Assembly (NCBI RefSeq): GCF_900113285.1
Contig: NZ_FOOT01000002.1
Location: 682,001 to 746,000 of the forward strand
From: Pontibacter chinhatensis
GTDB taxonomy: Bacteria; Bacteroidota; Bacteroidia; Cytophagales; Hymenobacteraceae
Direction: 5' to 3'
DNA length: 64,000 nt
A program made the position numbers and the translations under genes. Of the stretch, positions 1-8,398 are shown piece by piece. The stretch's first letter is position 1. Each line of letters opens with the position of its first letter. The notes below the pieces were generated by a model, which searched no databases, was not told the DNA's origin, and was given only the letters and a program-made list of their open reading frames with translations.

Positions 1-1
1 C

Positions 2-379
2 AAGTCGCGGGTACAGTTTGGCACTTATGCGCAGGAGTCGCCGCAGCAAACAGGGTACTTCATCTCGCAGGACGTGAACTTCACCTTCAGTAAACTCCGC
101 CTCAGCACCCGCTACGCCCTCTTCGACACCGATAGCTACGATACCCGCCAGTATGCCTACGAGCGCGACGTGCTCTACGCCTTCTCCATCCCAGCCTTCA
201 GCGGCCGCGGCACCCGCTTTTATACGTTGCTCCAGCTTCGCCCTCTCCGCGATCTGGACGTGTGGCTAAAGTATGGCCTCACGCATTACCGCGACCAGCA
301 AAGTATAGGCAGTGGTCTGGAGATGATTGAAGGACCTAGAAGATCAGATGTGAAAGTGCAGGTGAGGTATAGGTTTTAG
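2..379 (+). CDS. C-terminal part of an outer-membrane beta-barrel protein (5' truncated by window)
   Basis: The reading frame is open from the window edge and ends in TAG, giving 125 residues. Alternating hydrophobic and polar strands rich in Tyr, Arg and Phe, and a final Phe (RYRF), are typical of the last strands of an outer-membrane barrel recognised by the BAM machinery. The closing stretch GSGLEMIEGPRRSDVKVQVR resembles the end of large Bacteroidota proteins that carry helix-hairpin-helix (ComEA-like) repeats before a barrel. I recall that similarity but cannot test it because the N-terminus lies outside the window. An internal GTG at 74 could be read as a start, but the coding pattern continues upstream of it, so truncation is the better reading. 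Confidence 0.6.
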   Translation, partial: KSRVQFGTYAQESPQQTGYFISQDVNFTFSKLRLSTRYALFDTDSYDTRQYAYERDVLYAFSIPAFSGRGTRFYTLLQLRPLRDLDVWLKYGLTHYRDQQSIGSGLEMIEGPRRSDVKVQVRYRF

Positions 380-489
380 TTACTTGGTTGCTAGCTTATC
401 CTTGCCTGTCTATACTTCCCTAGCCCCTGCTTCCTTCTATTTGAACCGAGCTATCCTTACTAGCTGCCGTTCATCCTCCAGCCTTACTT

Positions 490-907
490 AAGCTACTGTT
501 GCATCTATACTTTCTGCCCTCCTAGGCCGGGAGGCCTCGCCTTCGGGCATCGCGCTGTCTACATTTCCTGCCCTCGTGCCTCAGGCTGCCTGCGGCACCG
601 GAAATCTAGAAGGCGCTCAACCCAAAGGCTGGGAATCAGTTCGATAGCCGCTGCTTTTTGTTATCTCGACCTTCGGGAGAAATCTGTTTAGAATTCCCAT
701 TAGGTCTCTCGCGCAGCTCCAGATGACAGAGAGAGAAGTAAGTATAAATTCCCCTCCTCGGAGGGGCTGGGGTGGGTTTATACTTTGTAGGGACAGGTCG
801 CGACCTGTCCGCGCGAGAACTGACGCTATACGATTTATACTTTGGAAGTAGCAGTTACAAGCTCCCCACCTTAGACAAGGAGGGGTAGGGGTGGTTGGAC
901 CCGGCAA
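490..907 (+). repeat. composite intergenic repeat, copy A
   Basis: This non-coding gap (380-1039) holds a chain of modules seen again near 15, 28, 35.7 and 53.6 kb. In order they are: a ggccgggaggcct / ccttcgggcatcgcgc block, a ggcaccggaaatct block ending in gatagccgctgc, a ctctcgcgcagctc block, a gaggggctggggtggg block, the perfect 20-bp palindrome at 791-810 (ggacaggtcgcgacctgtcc), and an aaggaggggtaggggtgg block ending in ttggacccggc. AAGTATA/TATACTT copies lie between the modules. The open frames inside have no ribosome site or recognisable product. The core at about 508-650 is nearly identical, in inverted orientation, to copy B. Confidence 0.75.
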
Positions 908-1039
908 AGAATAGAACTAATTTATACTTTAGAAAAGGGTTAAGGATAGTTGAAGTACACTCCTCTGGGAGGCTAAGGGTAGTTAACAGTTTACCAGGGC
1001 CAGCCACAACCAAGCTTTTTTGCCAAGTTTAGCCAAAGG

Positions 1040-1663
1040 CTATTCCTTACAACAACTCCCCCGCTCCTGCAATGGCGCGCAGCTGGCCTTTACCTCCGCG
1101 CCCAGTACCTGCCCATTGTGGCTGAGCTCAAGGTGGCAGCACTCCAGAAAAAGCTGCTTCAGCTTCTCGCGCCCGCGCTGTACCCTGGATTTAGCTCCGG
1201 AGTAGGAAATACCCAAACGCTCGGCAATCTCTTTCTGGCTCACGCCCTCCAGCTCGCTTAGGCGCAGGGCCTCGGCATACTCAGTGGGCAGCAGGTTGAT
1301 TAAGGGCTCCACCAGCGCCTCTACCTCCTGCCGGTTCTGTTCCGACAAGTCCTCCGGCTCGGGCAACTCTGCTTCCTCTGCCAGTGGTTGCCGGCGGCTG
1401 TTTTCCCTGAAAAAGTCGTGTACGGTGTTGCGGGTGATCTGGAAGAGCCAAGCCTTCAGGTTGTGCACACCCTGCAGCTGCTCACAGTTTTTGTAGAGCT
1501 TCAGGTAAAGCTGCTGCAGGATGTCGTCGGTTTCTGCCTTGTCCTGCACGCGTTTCAGCACAAAGCCGCGTAACTGCGCTTCATACGCTAAAAAGGCCGG
1601 AGCCACGGCCGCGCAGCTATCCTGCGGCAAATTAGTGGAGGGGTTGATGCAGCAGTTATCCAT
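1040..1663 (-). CDS. sigZ: RNA polymerase sigma factor, SigZ-like ECF type with Cys-rich tail
   Basis: This 207-residue ECF sigma factor should direct RNA polymerase to a small set of promoters. Region 2 spans about residues 25-92 (DDILQQLYLKLYKN, then LKAWLFQITRNTVHDFFREN). Region 4 spans about 118-172 and ends in a helix-turn-helix (EGVSQKEIAERLGISYSGAKSRVQRGREKLK). The tail carries clustered cysteines (ECCH, SC, SCC) and the N-terminus starts MDNCC. Cys-rich tails are known in metal-sensing ECF factors such as CorE, so direct metalloid sensing is an attractive inference. Its ATG lies two bases from the stop of the ArsN-like gene upstream, so they are probably co-transcribed. No anti-sigma gene is adjacent. 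Confidence 0.8.
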   Translation of the reverse strand: MDNCCINPSTNLPQDSCAAVAPAFLAYEAQLRGFVLKRVQDKAETDDILQQLYLKLYKNCEQLQGVHNLKAWLFQITRNTVHDFFRENSRRQPLAEEAELPEPEDLSEQNRQEVEALVEPLINLLPTEYAEALRLSELEGVSQKEIAERLGISYSGAKSRVQRGREKLKQLFLECCHLELSHNGQVLGAEVKASCAPLQERGSCCKE

Positions 1664-1665
1664 AC

Positions 1666-2181
1666 TTATACACCTACTATTTTACTTCGCCTTTCCATCA
1701 GGCAGATGTCGCGCCACTGCCCGTGCAGTTGCCCCAGGCGCTCGCGCAGCCCCACTATCCTGAACCCGCACTGCTCGTGCAGTTTTATACTTGCCGCGTT
1801 CTCCTTGAGTATACCCGCCTGAAGGGTCCAGATGCCCTCCTGCTCCGACTCCTGCACCAGTTGCTGTAGCAGCAGTTTACCAATGCCTCTGCCTTTATAC
1901 TTCGGGTGGATGTACACGCTGTCCTCGGCCACCCCACTATACACGCACCTGCCCGACACGGCCGTCAGCGCGCCCCAACCAGCCACAGATCCATCCTCAG
2001 CCAAAGCGACCAGCCGGCAGCTCTTCATATACTTGCTGTCCCACTCCTCCCACTCCGGTGCGTTGGTTTCCAGGGTGGCGTTGTTCGTGGCGATGCCCAA
2101 TTCGTAGATTTCCTTTACCTGCGGATAGTGCCCCGGCAGCATCTCTGTTAGCCGCACTGCGTGTTGGGTTGAGGTTTCCAT
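1666..2181 (-). CDS. GNAT N-acetyltransferase, ArsN1/phosphinothricin-acetyltransferase-like
   Basis: A 171-residue GNAT enzyme expected to transfer acetyl from acetyl-CoA to a small amine in the cytoplasm. The acetyl-CoA loop is KYKGRGIGKLLLQQL, followed by the family pattern ENAASIKLHEQCGFRIVGLRE. The region IYELGIATNNATLET matches the substrate side of phosphinothricin acetyltransferases. Its neighbour encodes an ArsI-type lyase, so the best guess is the ArsN1 group, which acetylates arsinothricin, an organoarsenical antibiotic. I chose the ATG at 2181 because the frame upstream of it is low-quality sequence overlapping arsI. Activity on other amines cannot be excluded. It sits 86 bp downstream of arsI and two bases before sigZ. 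Confidence 0.7.
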   Translation of the reverse strand: METSTQHAVRLTEMLPGHYPQVKEIYELGIATNNATLETNAPEWEEWDSKYMKSCRLVALAEDGSVAGWGALTAVSGRCVYSGVAEDSVYIHPKYKGRGIGKLLLQQLVQESEQEGIWTLQAGILKENAASIKLHEQCGFRIVGLRERLGQLHGQWRDICLMERRSKIVGV

Positions 2182-2267
2182 AATTTTAGGTGTGGGATCA
2201 ATGTAAATCAGCAGCAAATATAAACGTATACCTGCTGCTGATTTTGTTTTTCTTAGTCTATTCTGTA

Positions 2268-2684
2268 CTAAATGGCATCGGCGGCTTCGGGGCAGCACTT
2301 GGTAGCAGGCTCTCCATACACGGTGGACTCTCCGAAAGTATAAAACGCTTCCCAGTCTACACCTTGTGGGTCGGTAATCCACGACTTTTCGGACTTGGCG
2401 TAGCAGCAGGTACACTTGCCCTCCTCCCGGATGGCGCCTTTGGCCTTTTTCAGTCGGCCGTATACTTCACCTAGTTCTTCCTCGCTCTCGGCCTGTATGC
2501 CCAGGTGCTCAATGCCGGCATTCTCCGGGTGATGCGAGATGGCGAAATTCACGCGTGGGTCCTCCAGCATCCATTTAGCGTAATCTGGCTTTAGCACGGT
2601 AGGTCCGGTTCCGAAGAGGGCGGTATAAAAAGCGGTGGACTCCTCCAGGTTTTTTACCCTTACGTTTACGTGAAATCGTTTCAT
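2268..2684 (-). CDS. arsI: ArsI/CadI-type VOC dioxygenase (C-As bond lyase)
   Basis: This 138-residue protein of the vicinal-oxygen-chelate fold most likely cleaves the carbon-arsenic bond of trivalent organoarsenicals, using Fe(II) and O2, to release arsenite. Two features support this. His5, His60 and Glu112 fall where ArsI holds its metal (His5, His62, Glu115 in the characterised enzyme, from memory). The substrate-binding vicinal pair is present as CTCCYA (Cys93-Cys94), and a further CC pair lies near the C-terminus. I placed the start at the ATG at 2684 (MKRFHVNVRV), since the extension to 2738 adds no conserved sequence. It is the first gene of the leftward arsI-arsN-sigZ group. No arsR, arsC or efflux gene lies next to it. 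Confidence 0.85.
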   Translation of the reverse strand: MKRFHVNVRVKNLEESTAFYTALFGTGPTVLKPDYAKWMLEDPRVNFAISHHPENAGIEHLGIQAESEEELGEVYGRLKKAKGAIREEGKCTCCYAKSEKSWITDPQGVDWEAFYTFGESTVYGEPATKCCPEAADAI

Positions 2685-2780
2685 GGCTTTGTCTTTTTCA
2701 GGTGTTTTGTTCTTGTTACACCCTGATGACGGGGCCACTTCTTAAAAGACGCAGCTTTCAGGAAAATATTTACTGTCCTG

Positions 2781-2825
2781 GTAAAAAAACTCCGCCAGCG
2801 CAGAAAGGTTTGCGCTGGCGGAGTT
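2781..2825 (-). terminator. Rho-independent terminator
   Basis: A perfect 15-bp stem (2788-2802 with 2811-2825) and an 8-nt loop, followed on the minus strand by seven Ts. It ends transcription of the lipoprotein gene to its right and insulates arsI. Confidence 0.85.
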
Positions 2826-2909
2826 AAGAACTACAGCAAGCGGATTGTACAGCGTAAGCCCGCAGCGTAGCAAGGGTTAAAGCTGTGCAGGGTTATGCAG
2901 TGCTTTCCT

Positions 2910-3446
2910 TTAGATGATTACTCTTGGTTCTGAAATATGAGTCACTACTGCTTTGTTCAGAAACTCTGACAAAGTAGTTTGGCTTGTTGCTGTACCATTT
3001 GTAAGCTCAATAAGATATTCCAGCGGGTTAGCCATACCCTCCTCAAAAACCCAAAACCTAAACCGTCTTTTCGTGCCATTCTTATTTAGATGAGTCAGTT
3101 CTTTAAAGCAACATAACTGCATTGACTGGCTATAATAAAGATGTCTAGGGTTTAAAATCCCCTCTGTAAAAACTCCCCTGTATACTTCGTCTTCAATATT
3201 CAGTATCACTCTTAAACTGTCGAAGTAGACGATGTTGTGTCCGCTAAGTGAATCTTTGACAATATTTCCATTGAATTTCTGATACTGCCTGACCTCGTAA
3301 TCCTGATTGAAATGTTGTTCAGCGAGGAGATTTTCATACTCACCTTGATTAGCATAAGTCCTTTCCTCACCGCCTACTGCACTTCTTCCTACCGTTTTGC
3401 AGCCACAGAAAGCGATAACGATGAGAAAAAGATAAGCTGCTTTCAC
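2910..3446 (-). CDS. hypothetical lipoprotein
   Basis: I do not recognise this 178-residue protein. It begins at a GTG with a short hydrophobic segment ending FCGC, so Cys16 is the likely lipidation site and the protein is probably an inner- or outer-membrane lipoprotein facing the periplasm. The rest is soluble and mixed, with an unusual CC pair near the middle (MQLCCFKELTH) and a C-terminal half rich in aromatic residues (RFRFWVF). The base composition is lower in GC than that of neighbouring genes, which hints at recent acquisition or weak selection. A strong terminator lies just downstream. It is separated from the next lipoprotein gene (3526-4119) by about 80 bp, so the two may be co-transcribed. 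Confidence 0.6.
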   Translation of the reverse strand: MKAAYLFLIVIAFCGCKTVGRSAVGGEERTYANQGEYENLLAEQHFNQDYEVRQYQKFNGNIVKDSLSGHNIVYFDSLRVILNIEDEVYRGVFTEGILNPRHLYYSQSMQLCCFKELTHLNKNGTKRRFRFWVFEEGMANPLEYLIELTNGTATSQTTLSEFLNKAVVTHISEPRVII

Positions 3447-3525
3447 TTGTTTTCTGTAATTGAAGTGCTACATAACTTTGGGCTAGCGAGTATAAATGCA
3501 GCTGCTCCCCCTCTCTTTAGTCATT

Positions 3526-4119
3526 TCACATGCACAAGCTCTCCAGCGGCAGCTTTACTACCGAAGGCCTGCCGGGGGCGTTGCGCTGCATGGCCTCAAA
3601 CTCCAAGCAAAACCTAATAGTATAGCCCAGCGGCTGATCGGGGATGAGGGAGGTGCCGCCATACTCCTGCACCTTTTCCGGGTTCAGGTTTACCGTGAAC
3701 AGGTAACGGAGGCTTTGCCGCAGCAGCGGCAGGTCTTCCGGAAAAACCGAGAAGCCGAAGCCCCCCTGTTGTGCCTCACCACCCAGCAAGGCATCCAGCA
3801 TGTTGGGCTCGCGGGAGTAGTAGTTCACCATAAACTTACCTACCGTAAACTCATCTATACTATCCACGGCAGGCACGGCCACCGGCATAAAGGTGGTATA
3901 CTCCCCCGCATACGCGCCCGTCACGATGAGCATGTACTGCTCATCGCCCTCCTGGTACAGAAAGCAGTCCCCGAACTGGTAATCCTGGCTGAAGTTGCGC
4001 ACCGCCAGCTCCAAGTTGCCGCTCTTCTCGGCTAGTTCACCGAGCCTGTTCTGGTGCATGCAACCCGCACAGAGGCCTATCAGAAGCAGCCCCCAAATTA
4101 CCTTTTGCAACGTTTTCAT
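3526..4119 (-). CDS. hypothetical lipoprotein
   Basis: This 197-residue protein has a clear lipoprotein signal (MKTLQKVIWGLLLIGLCAGC, lipidated Cys20). The mature part has no family I can name. A stretch YQFGDCFLYQEGDEQYMLIVTGAYAGEY looks like a compact beta-sheet domain, and the C-terminal half contains a hydrophobic-strand pattern (LRYLFTVNLNPE, GYTIRFCLEFEAM). It lies 21 bp downstream of the larger DUF3857 gene on the same strand, so it may be the last gene of that transcript and could assist the same periplasmic process, although nothing in the sequence proves that. Confidence 0.6.
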   Translation of the reverse strand: MKTLQKVIWGLLLIGLCAGCMHQNRLGELAEKSGNLELAVRNFSQDYQFGDCFLYQEGDEQYMLIVTGAYAGEYTTFMPVAVPAVDSIDEFTVGKFMVNYYSREPNMLDALLGGEAQQGGFGFSVFPEDLPLLRQSLRYLFTVNLNPEKVQEYGGTSLIPDQPLGYTIRFCLEFEAMQRNAPGRPSVVKLPLESLCM

Positions 4120-4140
4120 AGGTTGGGCTTATGCTTCGCA

Positions 4141-6060
4141 TTACTGCACGTTTTTCACAAAAACCACCTGCTCCGCGTCCGATTTGATGATCTTGTTATA
4201 GAACTCGACCAACTGTGCGAACGACTCCGGGGCAAAGCGTCCTTTGTTCATCTGCATGCGGCGCACGTAAGTCAGCCGCTGCCCGTTTACCTTTACTGTG
4301 GCGCTATACTCCCCGAACACCGATTTATGCTCCACGTCGCGGGGCTGGTACTCCACAGTATAGCCAACAGGCACCTCAATCTCCACCGTGTCCACGTCCA
4401 GGTAGGCCAGGGTGCGCACTACATCGGTCAGGCGTTTTTCCTTCTGGTTGGGCACATGCGTCCACTTGCTCATCAGGTTTGGGTTGATGAACATGCGCTT
4501 GCCGCTGATGGTGGCGCACTGCCGCAGGCTTAGCTCCAGATCTTCGGTAACGCTTGGGATGCGGTCTTTTTTCTGGGTAAGGCTATACTTGCCAATCTCG
4601 AAGGGAGGGGCTGAGGTATTCTCGTAAAGCCACTTTCGCTGGTCTTCAGGCTTGCGGTTCGTGATAACCCGGTCGCGGGACTCCTGCTGGATGCCGGTGT
4701 AACGGGTGCTGACCTTGGCAACGGCCCCTCCGGCCTCATCCACCTTCGCGCTTATACTTCTGATCTGCAGGTTATCGTTGGCACCGTAGGCGGTGGTCTT
4801 TACCAGCTTGCCACCCTCCGGCGTAATGAGCAGGGCGTGGCGGTCGCCGGTGAAGCTGCCGTTGTAGCCGGCGGCCTCTGTTTGGCTGGTGCACTCCAGC
4901 CACATCGTGTCCTGCGCCATCGGCACGCCAAGTATGGCGTGGTTAAACTGGCTGCTCGGGAATTCGGTTTTAATGTCCGGCGTTCCCTCCCCCGCCCTGA
5001 TGAGCGCGTAGTAGGAGTCCACGCCTACCGCTTTCAGCATGGCCTGGGTATAAACAGACAAGGCCTTGCAATCGCCGTAGCCCTTGCTGTCCACGAAGCT
5101 GGCCTCGAAAGGCTGCCAGCTGCCAATGCCCAACTGAATGGACACATAGCGCGTCTTGCCCTGCATGTAATCATACACCAGCCTGATTTTTTCCTCGGTG
5201 CTCTTGGCGTTGGCCGTAAGCTGCTGCAGTTTGGCCACCGTTTCGGCAGGCAGTTTGTCGCGCCCGTTGTTCAGCTTGTTTATCCAGAGGCCGAAGTCTT
5301 TCCAGGTTTCCATACTGCCGCGGTAACCGTCCACCTCAAACTCGTTGGGGGCTGTTAGTACCATGGGTACCATTTCGGAAAAGGCGGGTCCGTAGGGTTC
5401 ACGGCTTACGGGCTTCAGGTTGCTCACCTCCCAGGTATAAGCCTGGTGGGTGGCCGTCTGCGTTACTTTTGCTTTCGGGGCGTGGCTGTTCTCCAGGTAG
5501 CGCAGCTTGGAGCCCTGAGGCACCAGCACCTGCAGCGAGGCTTTCTCTACGGCCAGCTTTTCCTCGTCCTGCGGGTATAAACTGGGGTAAAACATCATGT
5601 TAGACTCCGATACCTCATACTCGAACTCCACGGTATAAGGGTATACGCTGTACTCCAGGCTGGCTATCTTCACGCGGCTGTCTTCATACACCGAAATGCT
5701 GCTGATGGCGCTCACGTCCTTGATGTCGCTGCTCTTGAGCTTCTTTATCCGCTTGCCGAAGCGGTCGTAAGAGGTGCCGGAGATGTTGGTTACCTTACTC
5801 ATTTTGTTGTAAGGCACGTAGAGCGTGGCTTTGTGATCCCCGTTTTCGTTGAGGATGGTGATGGTGGTTTTAAAGCGGAGCGTGCCGCTGTTAATAGAGT
5901 TTACCGTAAAAACTGTCTCTTCGGAACGGATAATGGCGTTGGCCTCCTTGCTCAGCTCTTTCAGTGAGGTGATATCCGAAGCAAATGCCTGCGGGGCCAG
6001 CAGCAGCAGCAGGCACATCAGGCTGCACAGCCATTTATAGGTTGGGTTTGTTTGTAGCAT
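4141..6060 (-). CDS. DUF3857/transglutaminase-fold secreted protein, catalytic triad present
   Basis: A 639-residue secreted protein (signal peptide to about residue 28, ending QAFAS). An N-terminal DUF3857 beta-sandwich (about 50-230) is followed by a transglutaminase-like core (about 270-400) and a C-terminal beta domain. The core keeps a thiol-protease-like triad: Cys331 in KGYGDCKALS, His374 in FNHAIL, and an acidic residue at Glu389 in WLECTS, where many relatives have Asp. Family members are periplasmic or surface-exposed and their substrates are unknown; peptide cleavage or cross-linking is possible. The gene follows its paralogue 6145-8127 by 84 bp on the same strand. That paralogue has lost the Cys and His, so the two may form an active/inactive pair. 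Confidence 0.8.
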   Translation of the reverse strand: MLQTNPTYKWLCSLMCLLLLLAPQAFASDITSLKELSKEANAIIRSEETVFTVNSINSGTLRFKTTITILNENGDHKATLYVPYNKMSKVTNISGTSYDRFGKRIKKLKSSDIKDVSAISSISVYEDSRVKIASLEYSVYPYTVEFEYEVSESNMMFYPSLYPQDEEKLAVEKASLQVLVPQGSKLRYLENSHAPKAKVTQTATHQAYTWEVSNLKPVSREPYGPAFSEMVPMVLTAPNEFEVDGYRGSMETWKDFGLWINKLNNGRDKLPAETVAKLQQLTANAKSTEEKIRLVYDYMQGKTRYVSIQLGIGSWQPFEASFVDSKGYGDCKALSVYTQAMLKAVGVDSYYALIRAGEGTPDIKTEFPSSQFNHAILGVPMAQDTMWLECTSQTEAAGYNGSFTGDRHALLITPEGGKLVKTTAYGANDNLQIRSISAKVDEAGGAVAKVSTRYTGIQQESRDRVITNRKPEDQRKWLYENTSAPPFEIGKYSLTQKKDRIPSVTEDLELSLRQCATISGKRMFINPNLMSKWTHVPNQKEKRLTDVVRTLAYLDVDTVEIEVPVGYTVEYQPRDVEHKSVFGEYSATVKVNGQRLTYVRRMQMNKGRFAPESFAQLVEFYNKIIKSDAEQVVFVKNVQ

Positions 6061-6144
6061 AGCCGACTGGTTAAAAAGTTTATGAAATAACTGCCGGGCA
6101 AGCGCCAGAATAGCGCTGCCCGGCAGTTATACTTTCTTAAAAGC

Positions 6145-8127
6145 TTATTTAGCTGCTATCTTCTTTAACACAATCTGCTCGGCATGCTTGGCAATGATGC
6201 GGTTGTAGAACTCCTTCAGGTAAGCATACTCCTGCGCGTAGAACACCGGCTTGTTGATGTTCAGCCTGCTGAGCACCTGCAGGGTATTGCCCTCCTGCTG
6301 CACCATGTACGTAAAGCGGCCCCCGTTTTCCGGAAGGTTAACGGCAATACTTTGCGGCATCTCCTCAATTTCGTAGCCTTCAGGTATAGCCAGCCTGCAC
6401 ACAAAGGTCTCGTCTATTGGCGTTCCAAAGTCTACCGGGTAAAGGCGCTCCTCCAGCTTGAACGGGTTTTCCTTCTCCCCACGGCCCAGCATCGGGTTCA
6501 GGTAAATGATGCTGTTGTTGCTGCCGCTACCATTCACATTGATGTTGTAGGTGATGTCCAGCGTGTTGCTCAGGTCCTCCAGGTTCTTTACTTCCGGCTT
6601 GGTTAGTTTGAAGTCGCCAACCTCCTTGGCCAAACGCTCGGTATACTTGCTCTCGCCCTCGTCCAGTATGGTTCTGCGCATGTTAATGGCTCCGTAGCCG
6701 CCCAACGACTCGCGGCCTGTGCCCACAATCTCGCCCTGCGCGTTCATAGCCAGGTCGGCGCTAACCAGTTTGGTATAGTTTGTTACCGGCGTGAGGTTCA
6801 CCCAACGGTCAGCTCCTTTCTTTATCAGGCGCCCCTGGCCGTTCAGGCAGCGGCCTGGCAGTACGCCAATTGGCACCAGCGGGTCGGTAGCATCCAGCAG
6901 GTACTCCTTGTCATCCAGCTTCACATGCGTTATCACGTAGTTAAACTTGGTTATCATCGGCGACATGGCGGGGTTGATACGACCATTGTTGCGCGTGCTT
7001 ACCAGCACAGGCGCCGCATCAAAGCCGGCCTCCAGCAGCATGGATGTCAGCAGCAGGTTAATGTCGGCAGAGTTGCCGGCTCGCTCGTCCCAGGCCTTGC
7101 GGATGGTGGTGTTGGCGTAGTAACTGTTCCTGCCGTTCCACTTCAAGCGGCTCTTCACCAGATCGAAAATAGCGGCCAGCTGCTCCGGCTGCGTTTTATA
7201 CTTGCCCTGGATGCCGGCAAGCTGCTCTTTAAAGAAAGCGCTGCGGTTTAGCTGCACCCCAAACTTATCTTCTGTCAGCAGGTCTGAGGTTACCTTGGCC
7301 CAGTCGCCGGTCATGATGCGGGCTGTTTGGCCCGGGAACTGCACGCGCTGCAGCTCAAATTCAATCTTAGACTGGTAGTCGCGCACGGTGGTGATGTATT
7401 TCTCCTCCTTCAGGGCCGGCACATCCTTCATAATCCACACATAGGCGTTGTTGAGCATGTCCGGGGAGGATTTGGCCGAACCGGTGGCGGTCTCCTTCAG
7501 TTGCTCGTTCTTGTGCAGCCCGTGGTAGCCCTGCACCAGGAACTTGTAGTCGAAGTACTCCGGGATGCGGGCGCGGAACTCGCTCCAGGCAACCGGTACT
7601 TTGTGCTGAAACTCCCAGTCGCGGAGGGCATAGATGAAGTCGGAGGTAACGGTATAGGACACGTCTATCACAGAGCCCTCCTTCACGTTCGGCATCGTAA
7701 ACTTCTTGGCGTACCAGTATTCTGATGTCTTCTCATCGAAGATGCTGCTGCCTTCCAGCTTGTCTTTCTTAATCTTGCCGTTTTCCAGGTTGTAGGTGAA
7801 GCCCTTTATCGAACCTACCCGCTCCTTGCCGGAACCCCGCTGGTAGTAGGGCACCACGAAGTCGGCCAGATCGTAGGCGGATTTCTTGAAGATTTTGATG
7901 CGCATTTGCCGCTCCACCACCAGCTTCAGCTCGCCCATGTACTCAAAGCGGGCAAAGCCATAATCGGAAAGTATAACGGCAGCAGCGGAAGTATCCTTGT
8001 CGTAAGTGCTCAGTTTGAGCTCATCCTCGGTTACCTTCCCGAATTTAACGGCCTGCGCAGAGGCAAAATGAGAAATGGATGCAAAGGCCAGCGCCAATGC
8101 GAACAGTTTTGTAAAGATTGCTTTCAT
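6145..8127 (-). CDS. DUF3857/transglutaminase-fold secreted protein, catalytic residues replaced
   Basis: This 660-residue paralogue of the downstream gene has a cleavable signal peptide (ending ASAQA). The DUF3857 region is followed by a transglutaminase fold in which the active-site loop reads AGNSADINLLL, with Ser353 where Cys is expected. The His loop reads KFNYVIT, with Tyr in place of His, and only the Asp (LLDATDP) is kept. It therefore probably works as a binding or scaffold protein. I recall the GNSADIN form in other Bacteroidota, so this looks like a stable subfamily and not a decayed gene. I took the ATG at 8127, where the signal peptide starts; the extension to 8181 lacks signal features. 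Confidence 0.8.
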   Translation of the reverse strand: MKAIFTKLFALALAFASISHFASAQAVKFGKVTEDELKLSTYDKDTSAAAVILSDYGFARFEYMGELKLVVERQMRIKIFKKSAYDLADFVVPYYQRGSGKERVGSIKGFTYNLENGKIKKDKLEGSSIFDEKTSEYWYAKKFTMPNVKEGSVIDVSYTVTSDFIYALRDWEFQHKVPVAWSEFRARIPEYFDYKFLVQGYHGLHKNEQLKETATGSAKSSPDMLNNAYVWIMKDVPALKEEKYITTVRDYQSKIEFELQRVQFPGQTARIMTGDWAKVTSDLLTEDKFGVQLNRSAFFKEQLAGIQGKYKTQPEQLAAIFDLVKSRLKWNGRNSYYANTTIRKAWDERAGNSADINLLLTSMLLEAGFDAAPVLVSTRNNGRINPAMSPMITKFNYVITHVKLDDKEYLLDATDPLVPIGVLPGRCLNGQGRLIKKGADRWVNLTPVTNYTKLVSADLAMNAQGEIVGTGRESLGGYGAINMRRTILDEGESKYTERLAKEVGDFKLTKPEVKNLEDLSNTLDITYNINVNGSGSNNSIIYLNPMLGRGEKENPFKLEERLYPVDFGTPIDETFVCRLAIPEGYEIEEMPQSIAVNLPENGGRFTYMVQQEGNTLQVLSRLNINKPVFYAQEYAYLKEFYNRIIAKHAEQIVLKKIAAK

Positions 8128-8398
8128 AGGCAATAAAAAAATGAACGAAATATAAGTTGGTGTACAATTTAAAGAGCGCATAAAACTTCAGAAAGAATGG
8201 TGTAACACTTTTCAGGTCAGCCTCATAGCCTCACCTCTCGCTGAAATTTGCTATAAAGAAAAGTATATTTCTATATATAATCAAAAGAAATCATAAAATT
8301 TAGTCAGATAGGTGCTGTAGCAGCTTCTAAAGCTATTTTGCATATTTGCGCCTCGTCCCTGTTTATCATTATCCCAATAAACTACCTACCGGAAAACT

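Noticed and set aside
832..846. TATACTTTG as a promoter -7 element
   Set aside because: The Bacteroidota element is TAnnTTTG with two bases between TA and TTTG; TATACTTTG has three, or none of the right frame, so the heptamer as such is not a consensus -7 box.
617..907. Open frame within composite repeat A, with similar ones in copies C (27828-28097) and E (53534-53848)
   Set aside because: These are translations of repeat modules, with no ribosome site and no consistent frame between copies.
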